Assembly (NCBI GenBank): GCA_943331345.2
Contig: CALQLF020000029.1
Span: forward strand, 1 to 33,294
Length of the DNA: 33,294 nucleotides
Reading direction: 5' to 3'
DNA from: Candidatus Planktophila lacus
GTDB lineage: Bacteria; Pseudomonadota; Gammaproteobacteria; Steroidobacterales; Steroidobacteraceae
Below the pieces are notes generated by a model, which saw only the letters and a list, made by a program, of their open reading frames with translations, searched no databases and was not told where the DNA came from. Below are positions 16,153-23,760 of the stretch, in pieces (the stretch's first letter is position 1; every line of letters begins with the position of its first letter). Both the position numbers and the translations under genes were made by a program.

Positions 16153-16263
16153 TCTTTCATCCCTGAACCGATGAATAGGCACCGTCCCTGCTCCGGAGCG
16201 CCACTTTTTGGCACATACCCACCCGAAAGCCAGAGGCCTTTCGCACCCACCCCGCCCGACACT

Positions 16264-16302
16264 GCTGCATGCGTTGACGCGCCTATTTTATGCAGCTACA
16301 TT
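16264..16302 (+). promoter_or_regulatory. brnTA promoter with inverted-repeat operator
   Basis: TTGACG (16274-16279), a 17-bp spacer and TACATT (16297-16302) make a strong sigma-70 promoter. The arms GCTGCAT (16264-16270) and ATGCAGC (16290-16296), separated by 19 bp, flank the -35 and end at the -10. They fit a site for the BrnA repressor. The -10 is only 2 bp from the brnT ATG, so the transcript would be almost leaderless or slightly shorter than the annotated gene. Confidence 0.65.
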
Positions 16303-16304
16303 AA

Positions 16305-16601
16305 ATGCTCATCGATTTCGATTCCGCAAAGAACGCGGCCAACCTCGCCAAGCACGGTCTTCCGTTGTCTTTTGCTGCGCTCCTCGATTGGAACTTGGCA
16401 AACATCCAAGACGACCGCAGACGCGACTATGGCGAACCGCGGATGTGCGCCGTGGTTCCCTGCGGACTAAGAGTCTACTTTGTCGCGTTCGTGGACCGCC
16501 CCGAGGCAAGGCGAATCATCAGTCTGCGCCGTGCCAACCGCCGTGAGGTGAAAAAATATGCCGCCGAAAATCCCCCGCCAAACCTACTACATGCCGACTG
16601 A
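16305..16601 (+). CDS. brnT: BrnT family type II toxin (DUF497)
   Basis: A 98-residue protein with the BrnT fold signature. It opens with MLIDFDSAKNAANLAKHG, the usual D-x-x-K-x-x-x-N-x-x-K-H-G start, and ends with the strand carrying RRIISLRRANRREVKKYA. BrnT is a ribonuclease related to RelE that blocks translation and is neutralised by BrnA. Toxin before antitoxin is the normal BrnTA order. It overlaps brnA by 44 bp. The start agrees with the family N-terminus; no Shine-Dalgarno is visible, as expected if the transcript begins near the start codon. Confidence 0.88.
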   Translation: MLIDFDSAKNAANLAKHGLPLSFAALLDWNLANIQDDRRRDYGEPRMCAVVPCGLRVYFVAFVDRPEARRIISLRRANRREVKKYAAENPPPNLLHAD

Positions 16602-16860
16602 GGAAGAAGACCGCGAGATTACGGCGGCGGCCTTGGCGGACCCCGACGCGCAGCCGATGACGGACGAGGAACTCGACAGCCTTGTGCCCTACAAGGTGTA
16701 CCTGCGCGGCCGACCGAAGCTGGCGAACAAGAAGCAGTTGGTCTCCGTTCGCTACAGCCCCGAAGTGCTGCAGTGGTTCCGCGCCACCGGCCCAGGCTGG
16801 CAGGCGCGCATGGACGAAGCGCTGAAGGCGCACATCGCCCGCAAGCCGAAGCTTGACTGA
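16558..16860 (+). CDS. brnA: BrnA family antitoxin
   Basis: A 100-residue protein following and overlapping brnT. The second half has the ribbon-helix-helix pattern of BrnA: KKQLVSVRYSPEVLQWFRAT, then GPGWQARMDEALKAHI. The N-terminal half is acidic (EEEDREITAAALADPDAQP), which suits binding to the basic toxin. The ATG has AGGTG 8 nt upstream. BrnA with BrnT normally represses its own promoter; a matching inverted repeat lies before brnT. A REP begins 2 bp after the TGA stop. Confidence 0.85.
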   Translation: MPPKIPRQTYYMPTEEEDREITAAALADPDAQPMTDEELDSLVPYKVYLRGRPKLANKKQLVSVRYSPEVLQWFRATGPGWQARMDEALKAHIARKPKLD

Positions 16861-16862
16861 AG

Positions 16863-16964
16863 AGTCGCGAGCAAGCTCGCTCCCACAAAGAACCCCGACT
16901 GGTCGGCAGCAAGCTGCCTCCTACAAGGGACAAACTCGATTGTGGGAGGGAGCTTGCTCCCGAC
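16863..16964. repeat. Three-variant REP cluster between brnA and nhaB
   Basis: Inverted variant B (16863-16887), inverted variant C (16902-16925) and forward variant A (16941-16964), so all three forms occur within 102 bp. The first follows the brnA stop by 2 bp and the last ends 5 bp from the nhaB stop. Both turn their GTCG end toward the adjacent stop codon. Confidence 0.94.
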
Positions 16965-16969
16965 TCTTC

Positions 16970-18460
16970 CTACCGCCAATACACCAACGCAATGAGCCCC
17001 ATGGGCGCCATGGTGCAAAGGTAGGGCAGCGCCATCCAGCACATGCGGCCATAGCCCAAACGCACCAGTGGCGCCACGGACGACGTCAGCAGGAACAGGA
17101 ACGCCGCCTGGCCGTTGGGCGTGGCAATGGACGGAATGTTGGTGCCGGTGTTCACCGCCACCGCCAGCAGATCGAACTGTTCACGCGATAGCACGCCCTG
17201 CGTGAACAAGCGCTGCAACTCGCCGATGTAAATACTGGCCACGAACACGTTATCGCTAATCGACGAAAGCACGCCGTTCGCCACATAGAACGCCGCCGCC
17301 TGCTGCTTGCCTTCCAACGTCAGCACCCACTGCACCATGGGGCTGAACAAATTCTGCTGGTTGATGGCGCCGACAATGACGAAGAACACCACCAACAGCG
17401 CCGTGAACGGCAGCGCCGAGGTGAACGCTTCGCCGAGGCGATGTTCATCGGTAATGCCACAGAACGTGGTGGCCAGCACGATGACCAACAAGCCCACTAG
17501 CCCCACTTCCGCCACATGGAACGCCAGCGCCAGCACCAGCAAAACCGCGACGGCGCCCTGTACCCAGAGCCGCAAGCGGTCGCTGTCCGTACGGCTGGCA
17601 GCTTGCGTACGCGCATGGTCTTCTAGCACCGTGCGTGCTTTTTCGGGCATGGGCTCGCCGTAACCGAACAGCCGGAAGTGCTGCACCACCACGCAGGTGA
17701 GGAAGCCGATGGCCAACACTGGCATCGTCACCGGCGACATCTGGTGGAAGAATTCGGCGAAGTCCCAACCCGCCACTTTCGCGATGAGCAAGTTCTGCGG
17801 TTCACCCACCATGGTGCAGACGCCGCCGAGCGTGGTGCCTACCGCTGCATGCATGAGCAAGCTACGCAGAAAGGCACGGAAGCGCTCGAGGTCTTCGTGG
17901 TGAAACTCCACCACGTCGTCGCCGGTGCGCGGGTCGTGGTCGAGGTCCAGCTTTCCTGCAGAAGCCACGCGGTGGTACAGGCCATAGCACCCCACCGCCA
18001 CGCTGATGATGACAGCCAGCACGGTGAGCGCATCGAGGAACGCCGACAGGAACGCGCCACTGGCGCAGAACACCAGCGCCAACGCCGTTTGCGAACGCAC
18101 GCGCAGCAGCAGGCCGCTGAACAGGAACAGCAAACCGTCGCGCAGAAAGTGGATGCCCGCGACCATGAAGATGAGCAGCAGGATGACCGGGAAGCCGTGT
18201 ACCACTTCGGTATAAACCGCTTCCGGCGACACCATCCCCAGCAGCACCGCCTGCAGCGCCAGCAAGCCGCCGGGCTGCAACGGGTAGCACTGCAGCGCCA
18301 TGGCCAGCGTGAAGATGAATTCGAACAAGATGAGCCAGGTGGTAGCCACCGGCCCGAGCACGTAGGCGGCCAGCACATTCAGCGCCAGCAAAGCGACGAT
18401 GGCCTGCTTGTACCAGCGCGGCGAAGAGCCCAGGAAATTCGCGGCGATGGTTTTCAGCAT
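16970..18460 (-). CDS. nhaB: Na+/H+ antiporter NhaB
   Basis: A 496-residue, twelve-helix membrane protein that expels sodium in exchange for protons. The N-terminus MLKTIAANFLGSSPRWYKQAI matches the NhaB opening (FLGxSPxWYK), followed by typical stretches such as FLDALTVLAVIISV, CTMVGEPQNLLIAK and SISDNVFVASIYIGE. The ATG at 18460 is chosen because AGGA lies 6 nt upstream; the frame continues to 18505 only through a REP (SELARDS), so those residues are unlikely to be part of the protein. The stop codon is 5 bp from a REP. Confidence 0.93.
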   Translation of the reverse strand: MLKTIAANFLGSSPRWYKQAIVALLALNVLAAYVLGPVATTWLILFEFIFTLAMALQCYPLQPGGLLALQAVLLGMVSPEAVYTEVVHGFPVILLLIFMVAGIHFLRDGLLFLFSGLLLRVRSQTALALVFCASGAFLSAFLDALTVLAVIISVAVGCYGLYHRVASAGKLDLDHDPRTGDDVVEFHHEDLERFRAFLRSLLMHAAVGTTLGGVCTMVGEPQNLLIAKVAGWDFAEFFHQMSPVTMPVLAIGFLTCVVVQHFRLFGYGEPMPEKARTVLEDHARTQAASRTDSDRLRLWVQGAVAVLLVLALAFHVAEVGLVGLLVIVLATTFCGITDEHRLGEAFTSALPFTALLVVFFVIVGAINQQNLFSPMVQWVLTLEGKQQAAAFYVANGVLSSISDNVFVASIYIGELQRLFTQGVLSREQFDLLAVAVNTGTNIPSIATPNGQAAFLFLLTSSVAPLVRLGYGRMCWMALPYLCTMAPMGLIALVYWR

Positions 18461-18474
18461 GGGCATTCCTGAAG

Positions 18475-18604
18475 AGTCGCGAGCAAGCTCGCTCCCACAA
18501 AGCATTCAATTCCATGCAGAAGGGAGCTTGCTCCCGACTCCAAGTTTTGTGGGAGGGAGCTTGCTCCCGACTCGAAGCTTTGTAGGAGGGAGCTTGCTCC
18601 CAAC
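18475..18604. repeat. Four-copy REP cluster between dnaQ and nhaB
   Basis: Inverted variant B at 18475-18498, forward variant A with a damaged head at 18518-18538, and forward variant A at 18548-18571 and 18581-18604. The last copy has GTTG instead of GTCG at its foot and lies 7 bp from the dnaQ stop. Confidence 0.92.
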
Positions 18605-18611
18605 ACCCCAC

Positions 18612-19328
18612 TCACGGGTCGAACGCAGTGAACAAGGCCGTGCCACCCGCCGCCTTGGCGATGCGCGCACACGCCGCTTTATGCTCCGCCCACTCCTCGG
18701 CTGTCGGTTCGACCACCAACACCGTCACCGGCTCGCGGCGTTCACGGCGCACTTCAGCACCACCCGCACTGCCCTTCTGGCTGCCAGCGGCGTCGAGGCC
18801 CAAGCTGCTCTGCCCGCCTGTCATGGCCAGGTAAACATCGGCCAGCAAGCGCGCGTCGAGCAAGGCGCCGTGCAGGTCGCGGTTGGAGTTGTCCACGCCG
18901 TAGCGCTTGCACAGCGCATCCAATGAATTGCGCTGGCCCGGGTGGTTTTGCTTGGCCAGCTTCAGCGTGTCCACCACCTTGCACAGGCTGGACAGCGGGC
19001 TGGGCGCCGGCTGCAGCCGCGCCAGCTCCGCTTCGAGAAAGCTCATGTCGAACGCGGCGTTGTGCGCCAGCAGTTCTGCACCAGCCACAAACTCGAGAAA
19101 CTCGGCCGCAACTGCCGCGAACTTCGGCTGGTCCTTCAGGAACTGGTCCGTGAGGCCGTGGACCTTCTGCGCCGCCTCGTCCACCGGGCGTTCCGGGTTC
19201 AGGTAGCGGTGGAACACCCGCCCCGTGGGGCGGCGGTTCACCATCTCGACCAAGCCTATTTCAATGACCCGATGGCCGGCGGCGGCTTCGAGGCCCGTGG
19301 TTTCAGTGTCGAGAATAATCTGGCGCAT
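18612..19328 (-). CDS. dnaQ: DNA polymerase III epsilon subunit (proofreading 3'-5' exonuclease)
   Basis: A 238-residue DEDDh exonuclease that proofreads for the replicative polymerase. Exo I is IILDTETTGLE with Asp7 and Glu9, Exo II is HNAAFDMSFLEAEL, and Exo III is the LHGALLDARLLADVYLAM region. The C-terminal tail is short and would contact the alpha subunit. Start ATG at 19328 has no recognisable Shine-Dalgarno; the preceding 45 bp can form two mutually exclusive hairpins. In related genomes dnaQ commonly neighbours rnhA; here a multicopper oxidase gene separates them. Confidence 0.95.
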   Translation of the reverse strand: MRQIILDTETTGLEAAAGHRVIEIGLVEMVNRRPTGRVFHRYLNPERPVDEAAQKVHGLTDQFLKDQPKFAAVAAEFLEFVAGAELLAHNAAFDMSFLEAELARLQPAPSPLSSLCKVVDTLKLAKQNHPGQRNSLDALCKRYGVDNSNRDLHGALLDARLLADVYLAMTGGQSSLGLDAAGSQKGSAGGAEVRRERREPVTVLVVEPTAEEWAEHKAACARIAKAAGGTALFTAFDP

Positions 19329-19373
19329 GAGGCGAGTTTAGCGCGACTCGCCCGCACGCCAAGAGTCGCCCCG
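19329..19373 (-). promoter_or_regulatory. dnaQ leader with two competing hairpins
   Basis: Read on the minus strand, GCGACTC just after the oxidase stop can pair with GAGTCGC, while GGCGAGT, which overlaps that second segment, can pair with ACTCGCC ending 2 nt before the dnaQ ATG. Both stems are 7 bp and perfect, and they share four bases, so only one can form. Part of the first segment resembles the end of a decayed REP. Confidence 0.4.
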
Positions 19374-21251
19374 TCAAGGCACCACGTCGAACCGGGCCAT
19401 CATCCCGTGGTCCTCGTGCACCGTGTTGTGGCAGTGCACCACATACCGCCCTGCCTCCGGCTTGAATGCCGGGTTGGGCGGGTTGAAGTCCGGGTCCGGG
19501 AAGTCGCGGAACTGCATGAATACGTCTGCCGTCTCGCCCACGCCGAGGTGAATGACGTCCTTGCGGCCACGCTCGTACACCGGGGCCGGCGCACCATTGC
19601 GGCTGATGATGCGGCCCTCCTCGAAGTGCAGGTGCATGGGGTGCACCCATCCACCCGAGCCGTTCTTGAAGGTCCAGATCTGCGCACTATTGCGCTTCGG
19701 GAAGGCGTGCGAGGAGGCGATGGACGGCTCCCAGGTTCGGCCATTGATGACCCAACCGCCCCCGGATTTCCCGGCATCGAAAGAAGTACGCCCCACCACC
19801 TTGGTGAGGTCCAGCACCGGCTGTTCACGCAGCACGGCGGTGGGTGCCGCAAAGTAGTCGAAACTGTTATCGGCGACCGCTACGCCTACGCGGAATTGCA
19901 TCACCGGAATGCCCGGCGTCAGTAGTTTGCCCGTGGGCTTGTTACCGTCCACCTGCTCGCAGCGGTTGTACAACACCAGCTTGTCGCCCGGCCGGGCAAT
20001 GCGCGAGAAGTCGACCAGCACGTCGTGGCGTTCCGCCACCGACAGCCCCAGCAAAGACCTTGGCACGCCGTTGCGCAGCAAGTTGCCGTCGCTGGCAATC
20101 TGCAGGAACGCGTTGTCGAGCCAGCGGCCCGTCGTGGCATTGAAGAACTGCAACTGCAGAATGCGCGAGGGCCCCATGTTCAACGGACGCAAGCGATAAC
20201 GTCGGCTTGCCACGTCGACAAACGGCTGCACGACGCCATTCACGATGGGCTTGTCGCCGAGCAAGCCGCTGTTCTCGAAGGCGTCGAAGTACACCTCGCC
20301 GTTGGCATCGAAGAGCTTGTCGCAGATGGCTAGCGGCAAGTCATAGGCACCGCTAGGCAGACGCAGCCCGGTGCGTTCGTCGCCTGTATCGAGTTCGTCG
20401 AACGCCAGGAACATACCCGCCTCGCCCTTGTAGACGTTGGCAGTAGTGAACTCGGGCGTGTGCGAGTGATAGAACATGGTGCCGTTGGTCTCGGCCGGGT
20501 CACCCCAGCCGCCCACGTGGCCGCCGCTGTAGTCGCTACGCCCAGCGTAGTACGCGGCATGCCTTGGGTCGGTGAAGCCGGCACGCGCCATGAGGTAGTT
20601 GTGGTCGCGGAACCACGGACGCCCCATGGGCTCACCGGTCTCGCGACACTCGTAAGAGCCCCAAGGCCCGCCGTCACTTTCCGAGGCGCTGTGGAAGTTG
20701 TGCAGGTGGGTAATGGATTCCGGACTGCCGAAGGCCGAGTCGGGATTCGCCGGCAACTCGTTCGTGTAACGCACGACCACGGGTTCGCCGTAACGCGCCT
20801 GCAGTGTCACGCCCGGGAAGCACCCACCGTGGCCCCAAATGGTTCCCTTGGGCAACTGCGTGTGCCAGTGGTGCAAGCGGTTTTCCCGCAGCGGCAGAAT
20901 ATAGAACCGCTTTGCTGGAAAAGCGTCGGCGTATTGGTGCTTGCGGCGCCACTCGGGGGTGCGCGGATCGTGTTCCGGCAGGCCGTTGCACTGCGCGGCC
21001 ATCTGTTCGGCAGTGACTTCGAAGCCGGCGTCCGTGGCCGTCTTCGGCACCGGCAGTCGGTCTAGGAACGGCGTGGTAGGTGGACTGATGATCGCTGCGG
21101 CTTCAGTCAACCGCGGGGCCGCGCCCAGCAGCAACGCCGGTCCGGCCGTTGCCATCAGTTTCAGGAGTTCGCGACGCGGTAAACGCGCCACGGTAATTTC
21201 TCGCCGCAGCCGCATGGCTGCCCTAAGTTTGGCTTCCAGCAACGTAGACAT
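19374..21251 (-). CDS. Tat-exported multicopper oxidase (bilirubin oxidase / CotA-like)
   Basis: A 625-residue multicopper oxidase of the three-cupredoxin type that couples four one-electron substrate oxidations to O2 reduction. The N-terminus has a twin-arginine signal (LPRRELLKLMATAG, about residues 24-37) followed by a hydrophobic stretch. All four copper-ligand motifs are visible: HLHNFH, MFYHSH, HPMHLHF and VVHCHNTVHEDHGMM, with the type 1 Cys607 and an axial Met. It should act in the periplasm on phenols, metals or pigments; substrate unknown. A long first segment with NELPANPDSAFG resembles bilirubin-oxidase/CotA enzymes. The gene lies between dnaQ and rnhA, which suggests insertion. 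Its upstream flank is unusually AT-rich. Confidence 0.93.
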   Translation of the reverse strand: MSTLLEAKLRAAMRLRREITVARLPRRELLKLMATAGPALLLGAAPRLTEAAAIISPPTTPFLDRLPVPKTATDAGFEVTAEQMAAQCNGLPEHDPRTPEWRRKHQYADAFPAKRFYILPLRENRLHHWHTQLPKGTIWGHGGCFPGVTLQARYGEPVVVRYTNELPANPDSAFGSPESITHLHNFHSASESDGGPWGSYECRETGEPMGRPWFRDHNYLMARAGFTDPRHAAYYAGRSDYSGGHVGGWGDPAETNGTMFYHSHTPEFTTANVYKGEAGMFLAFDELDTGDERTGLRLPSGAYDLPLAICDKLFDANGEVYFDAFENSGLLGDKPIVNGVVQPFVDVASRRYRLRPLNMGPSRILQLQFFNATTGRWLDNAFLQIASDGNLLRNGVPRSLLGLSVAERHDVLVDFSRIARPGDKLVLYNRCEQVDGNKPTGKLLTPGIPVMQFRVGVAVADNSFDYFAAPTAVLREQPVLDLTKVVGRTSFDAGKSGGGWVINGRTWEPSIASSHAFPKRNSAQIWTFKNGSGGWVHPMHLHFEEGRIISRNGAPAPVYERGRKDVIHLGVGETADVFMQFRDFPDPDFNPPNPAFKPEAGRYVVHCHNTVHEDHGMMARFDVVP

Positions 21252-21483
21252 TTTTGCGCCCTAGTAACAATTTTTGAACCCGTCAGCAGTTCAGGTGGGG
21301 GCTTGCCTGACTGTCGCTCTTTGGCGACGGATATCACCCTAGCAGCGCTTTTTGGCCGCCTTGTTACATTTCACATAACTACCAAAAATAATGAAAAATC
21401 ATTGGATTATGAAAAATAGAACGCCTAAACACTGGGCATGCGGCGGCTTCATCGCGCAGTTTTATACGTAGAAACCGCAGCGC
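21252..21483. other. AT-rich spacer upstream of the multicopper oxidase
   Basis: The stretch 21361-21420 is far richer in A/T than its surroundings. It contains a direct repeat of ATGAAAAAT (21391-21399 and 21409-21417), a short inverted repeat AATGA/TCATT, and a hairpin GTCGC/GCGAC near 21313-21328. GTAACAA at 21264-21270 faces TTGTTAC at 21361-21367. Probably the oxidase promoter region, but no single -35/-10 pair stands out. No gene is seen. Confidence 0.4.
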
Positions 21484-21545
21484 GTCGCGAGCAAGCTCGC
21501 TCCTACAAGGCGTAATGGTCCTGTGGGAGGCAGCTTGCTGCCGAC
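21484..21545. repeat. REP pair downstream of rnhA
   Basis: Inverted variant B at 21484-21507 and forward variant C at 21522-21545. The second ends exactly at the rnhA stop codon, so the repeat foot and the stop are contiguous. Confidence 0.94.
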
Positions 21546-22001
21546 TTAGCGAGCTTTGGCGATGCCCTGATTGGCGAGGCCATCGGCGCGTTCGTTGCCC
21601 GGATGACCGGCATGACCCTTCACCCAGTGCCAACGCACCTCATGGGCTTGCACGGCTGCATCGAGCGCTTCCCACAAGTCCTGGTTCTTCACGGGGGAAC
21701 CACTGGCGGTTTTCCAGTGTTTGCGCTTCCAGCCCGCCAGCCATTCGGTAATGCCTTGGCGCACGTACTGCGAGTCCGTGTAGAGGTCTACCACGCAGTG
21801 GCGCTTCAACGCCTTCAGCGCCTCGATGGCGGCCGTGAGCTCCATGCGGTTGTTGGTGGTGGGATTTTCGCCGCCACACAGCTCGCGCTCTTTCGGGCCC
21901 GTGGGCGTGTGCGCCACCATCAGCGCGCCCCACCCGCCCGGGCCCGGGTTCCCCTTGCAGGCGCCGTCGGTGTAGATGGTGACGTCAGAAGGTGTGCTCA
22001 T
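21546..22001 (-). CDS. rnhA: Ribonuclease HI
   Basis: A 151-residue RNase HI that cuts RNA in RNA-DNA hybrids. The four acidic metal ligands and the catalytic histidine are visible: Asp12 in [14 protein letters not shown], Glu54 in NNRMELTA, Asp76 in YTDSQYV, His130 in [13 protein letters not shown] and Asp140. The basic handle region WKRKHWKTA is present. The ATG overlaps the TGA of the methyltransferase frame in an ATGA arrangement, so its translation is likely coupled to that gene, whose last 60 or so codons are REP-derived. Confidence 0.97.
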   Translation of the reverse strand: MSTPSDVTIYTDGACKGNPGPGGWGALMVAHTPTGPKERELCGGENPTTNNRMELTAAIEALKALKRHCVVDLYTDSQYVRQGITEWLAGWKRKHWKTASGSPVKNQDLWEALDAAVQAHEVRWHWVKGHAGHPGNERADGLANQGIAKAR

Positions 22002-22909
22002 TCAGGGGTTCCGGGGGTTGAAGAGTCGGGAGCAAGCTCCCTCCCACAAGAGGTGAGGTGGGTTCCAGCAGGAAGAGTCGGGAGCAAGCTCCCTCCAACA
22101 AGGATGCCAGTGGAAGGCAAGCTCCCTCCTACATGGGGAGTGGTGTTGTGGGAGGCAGCTTGCTGCCGACTGTCGTTGGCCAGCTCGCTGCCGCGGACGA
22201 GCGACGGCCGGCGCTGCCAGCGCAAACGGATGGCGGTCATGGAAGGCACCTGCTTGCGAGCCTGTAGCAGATACGCGCCGCAGGCCCAAGGCAGGTAACG
22301 CGGGCCCGCGGTGCTCAGCAGCGTTTCCAGGCGCCCGCCCATCAGGCGCGCCGAAGGCAGCCCACCGACGCAGTGGCGCACAGCCACGGTTTCGCAGCCG
22401 AGCACGCGCAGCCAGTCGCGCAGTTGCCAAGGGCCTATGGGGCGAGCGCCCTGCGTGGGCAGCGGTTCGCGTCGCAGCCTGCCCGCTTGGTACCAAGTAC
22501 CCAGCGGCGCGAAGCCCAGCACCAGCAGTTGTCCTTCGCCTACCAGCACGCGCACGGCCTCGCGGACGATGGCGTGCGGGTCGGCGGCGAAGTCCAGCGT
22601 ATGCGGCAGCAGCACCGTGTCCACCATGTCGGACTGCACTGGCCACTGGTCGAGTTCGCCCACCACGTGGGGGCCCACATGGGTGCCAGCGGCAGCGAGC
22701 AGCGTGCGCCGCTGGGCGCGGCAGGCCGCCACCCAGTCCCCACGGGCACCCCAAGCGCCCACCTGCAGCGCGTGCAGCCCCACAGCGCCTTCCAGTGCGG
22801 GCAGCAACACGCCCGCTTCCTGCCGTTCCAGCAAGGCGCCCAAGGGCGACTGGAACCAGGCGGCAGCGGGCGCGGCCGTGGGGGCGAAGACGGGAGTGGT
22901 CTCGGGCAT
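21998..22909 (-). CDS. Class I SAM-dependent methyltransferase with a REP-encoded C-terminal tail
   Basis: A methyltransferase-fold protein of the kind often found between gloB and rnhA in gammaproteobacteria. The N-terminal half shows [10 protein letters not shown] (motif I-like, degenerate), [20 protein letters not shown] (motif II/III region) and the post-strand IV segment [15 protein letters not shown]. The substrate is unknown. The natural domain seems to end near residue 235 (RWQRRPSL). The remaining 65 or so residues are read from REPs: a degenerate copy near 236-243, [23 protein letters not shown] and GRELAPDS. The frame then ends in a TGA that overlaps the rnhA ATG. A likely history is loss of the original stop codon and readthrough into a downstream REP array. 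It is divergent from gloB, with 53 bp between them. Confidence 0.8.
   Translation of the reverse strand: MPETTPVFAPTAAPAAAWFQSPLGALLERQEAGVLLPALEGAVGLHALQVGAWGARGDWVAACRAQRRTLLAAAGTHVGPHVVGELDQWPVQSDMVDTVLLPHTLDFAADPHAIVREAVRVLVGEGQLLVLGFAPLGTWYQAGRLRREPLPTQGARPIGPWQLRDWLRVLGCETVAVRHCVGGLPSARLMGGRLETLLSTAGPRYLPWACGAYLLQARKQVPSMTAIRLRWQRRPSLVRGSELANDSRQQAASHNTTPHVGGSLPSTGILVGGSLLPTLPAGTHLTSCGRELAPDSSTPGTPE
22024..22203. repeat. REP cluster encoding the methyltransferase tail
   Basis: Inverted variant A at 22024-22048 and 22076-22100, a degenerate inverted copy at 22111-22133, forward variant C at 22147-22170, and a strongly decayed variant B-like copy near 22180-22203. The gradient from intact to decayed copies runs toward the catalytic domain. 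Confidence 0.88.
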
Positions 22910-22962
22910 GCGTGCAGGATAGCGGGTGGCGCGGGGCGGGCGAAAGCGGGTTTAATAGCCGG

Positions 22963-23760
22963 ATGTCAAAACTCGCCGTTACCGCTGTTCCCGCTTTCGA
23001 CGACAACTACCTGTGGCTGGTCCATGCACCCGCGGACCCGCGGCAGGTATTGGTGGTCGACCCGGGCGATGCCGCGGCCGTGGAAGCCGCCCTGCGGGCG
23101 CAGGGGCTGGTGCTGGCGGGCATTCTGGTAACCCACCACCATGGTGACCATGTCGGCGGTGTGCAGGCGTTGGTAGCCGGCGCCGCCCTGCCCGTCTTCG
23201 GGCCGGGTAACGAAGACATCGAAGGCATCACTCACCCGGTGCAAGGCGGCGCCCGCGTGGAACTGCCGGCGCTGGGTCTTTCCTTCGCGGTACTCGACGT
23301 GCCCGGTCACACGCGCGGGCACATTGCCTACGCGGGCCACGGAGCCGTGTTCTGCGGCGATACGCTGTTCAGCGGTGGCTGCGGCCGCCTCTTCGAAGGC
23401 ACGCCAGCGCAGATGTATGCCTCGCTGGGCGCACTGGCAGCGCTGCCGCCTGAAACGCAGGTGTACTGCGCACACGAATACACCGCCTCGAACCTGCGCT
23501 TCGCGTTGGCCGTGGAGCCGGACAACGCGGCGCTGGTGGCGTACACCGCCGAAGTTGCCGCGTTGCGCGCGGCCGGCCAGGCCACTGTGCCCACTACGGT
23601 CGCGCGCGAACGCGCCATCAACCCCTTCCTACGCACCACGGAGCCGGCAGTACGCGCGGCGGCGGCGGGCTTCGCCGTGGAAGCAGGGCTGAACGCTGCC
23701 AACGACGACATCGCTACGCTCGCGGCCCTGCGCGAGTGGAAGAATCGGTTCCGCGGATGA
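22963..23760 (+). CDS. gloB: Hydroxyacylglutathione hydrolase (glyoxalase II)
   Basis: A 265-residue metallo-beta-lactamase-fold thioesterase that releases D-lactate and glutathione from S-lactoylglutathione, the second step of methylglyoxal detoxification. The metal-binding motif THHHGDH spans 57-63; further ligands lie in [28 protein letters not shown] and [13 protein letters not shown]. The start is the ATG at 22963, giving the standard N-terminus with FDDNYLWL; a longer frame upstream would overlap the divergent gene. TTTAAT just before the start may be a -10 box. The TGA overlaps the mltD ATG (ATGA). Confidence 0.96.
   Translation: MSKLAVTAVPAFDDNYLWLVHAPADPRQVLVVDPGDAAAVEAALRAQGLVLAGILVTHHHGDHVGGVQALVAGAALPVFGPGNEDIEGITHPVQGGARVELPALGLSFAVLDVPGHTRGHIAYAGHGAVFCGDTLFSGGCGRLFEGTPAQMYASLGALAALPPETQVYCAHEYTASNLRFALAVEPDNAALVAYTAEVAALRAAGQATVPTTVARERAINPFLRTTEPAVRAAAAGFAVEAGLNAANDDIATLAALREWKNRFRG

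Noticed and set aside
16043-16262. Sigma-54 promoter for the exopolysaccharide block
   Set aside because: PrsR is a sigma-54 activator, so the leaders of tviB, prsR and the transferase gene were scanned for GG-N10-GC sites. The nearest match, TGGCA before the A-run upstream of prsR, has the wrong spacing.
16970-18505. Longer NhaB, sugar transferase and Pgi starts reading back into REPs or leaders
   Set aside because: The NhaB family N-terminus and a correctly spaced AGGA support the later start; extra residues in NhaB and Pgi are merely REP readings without start signals.
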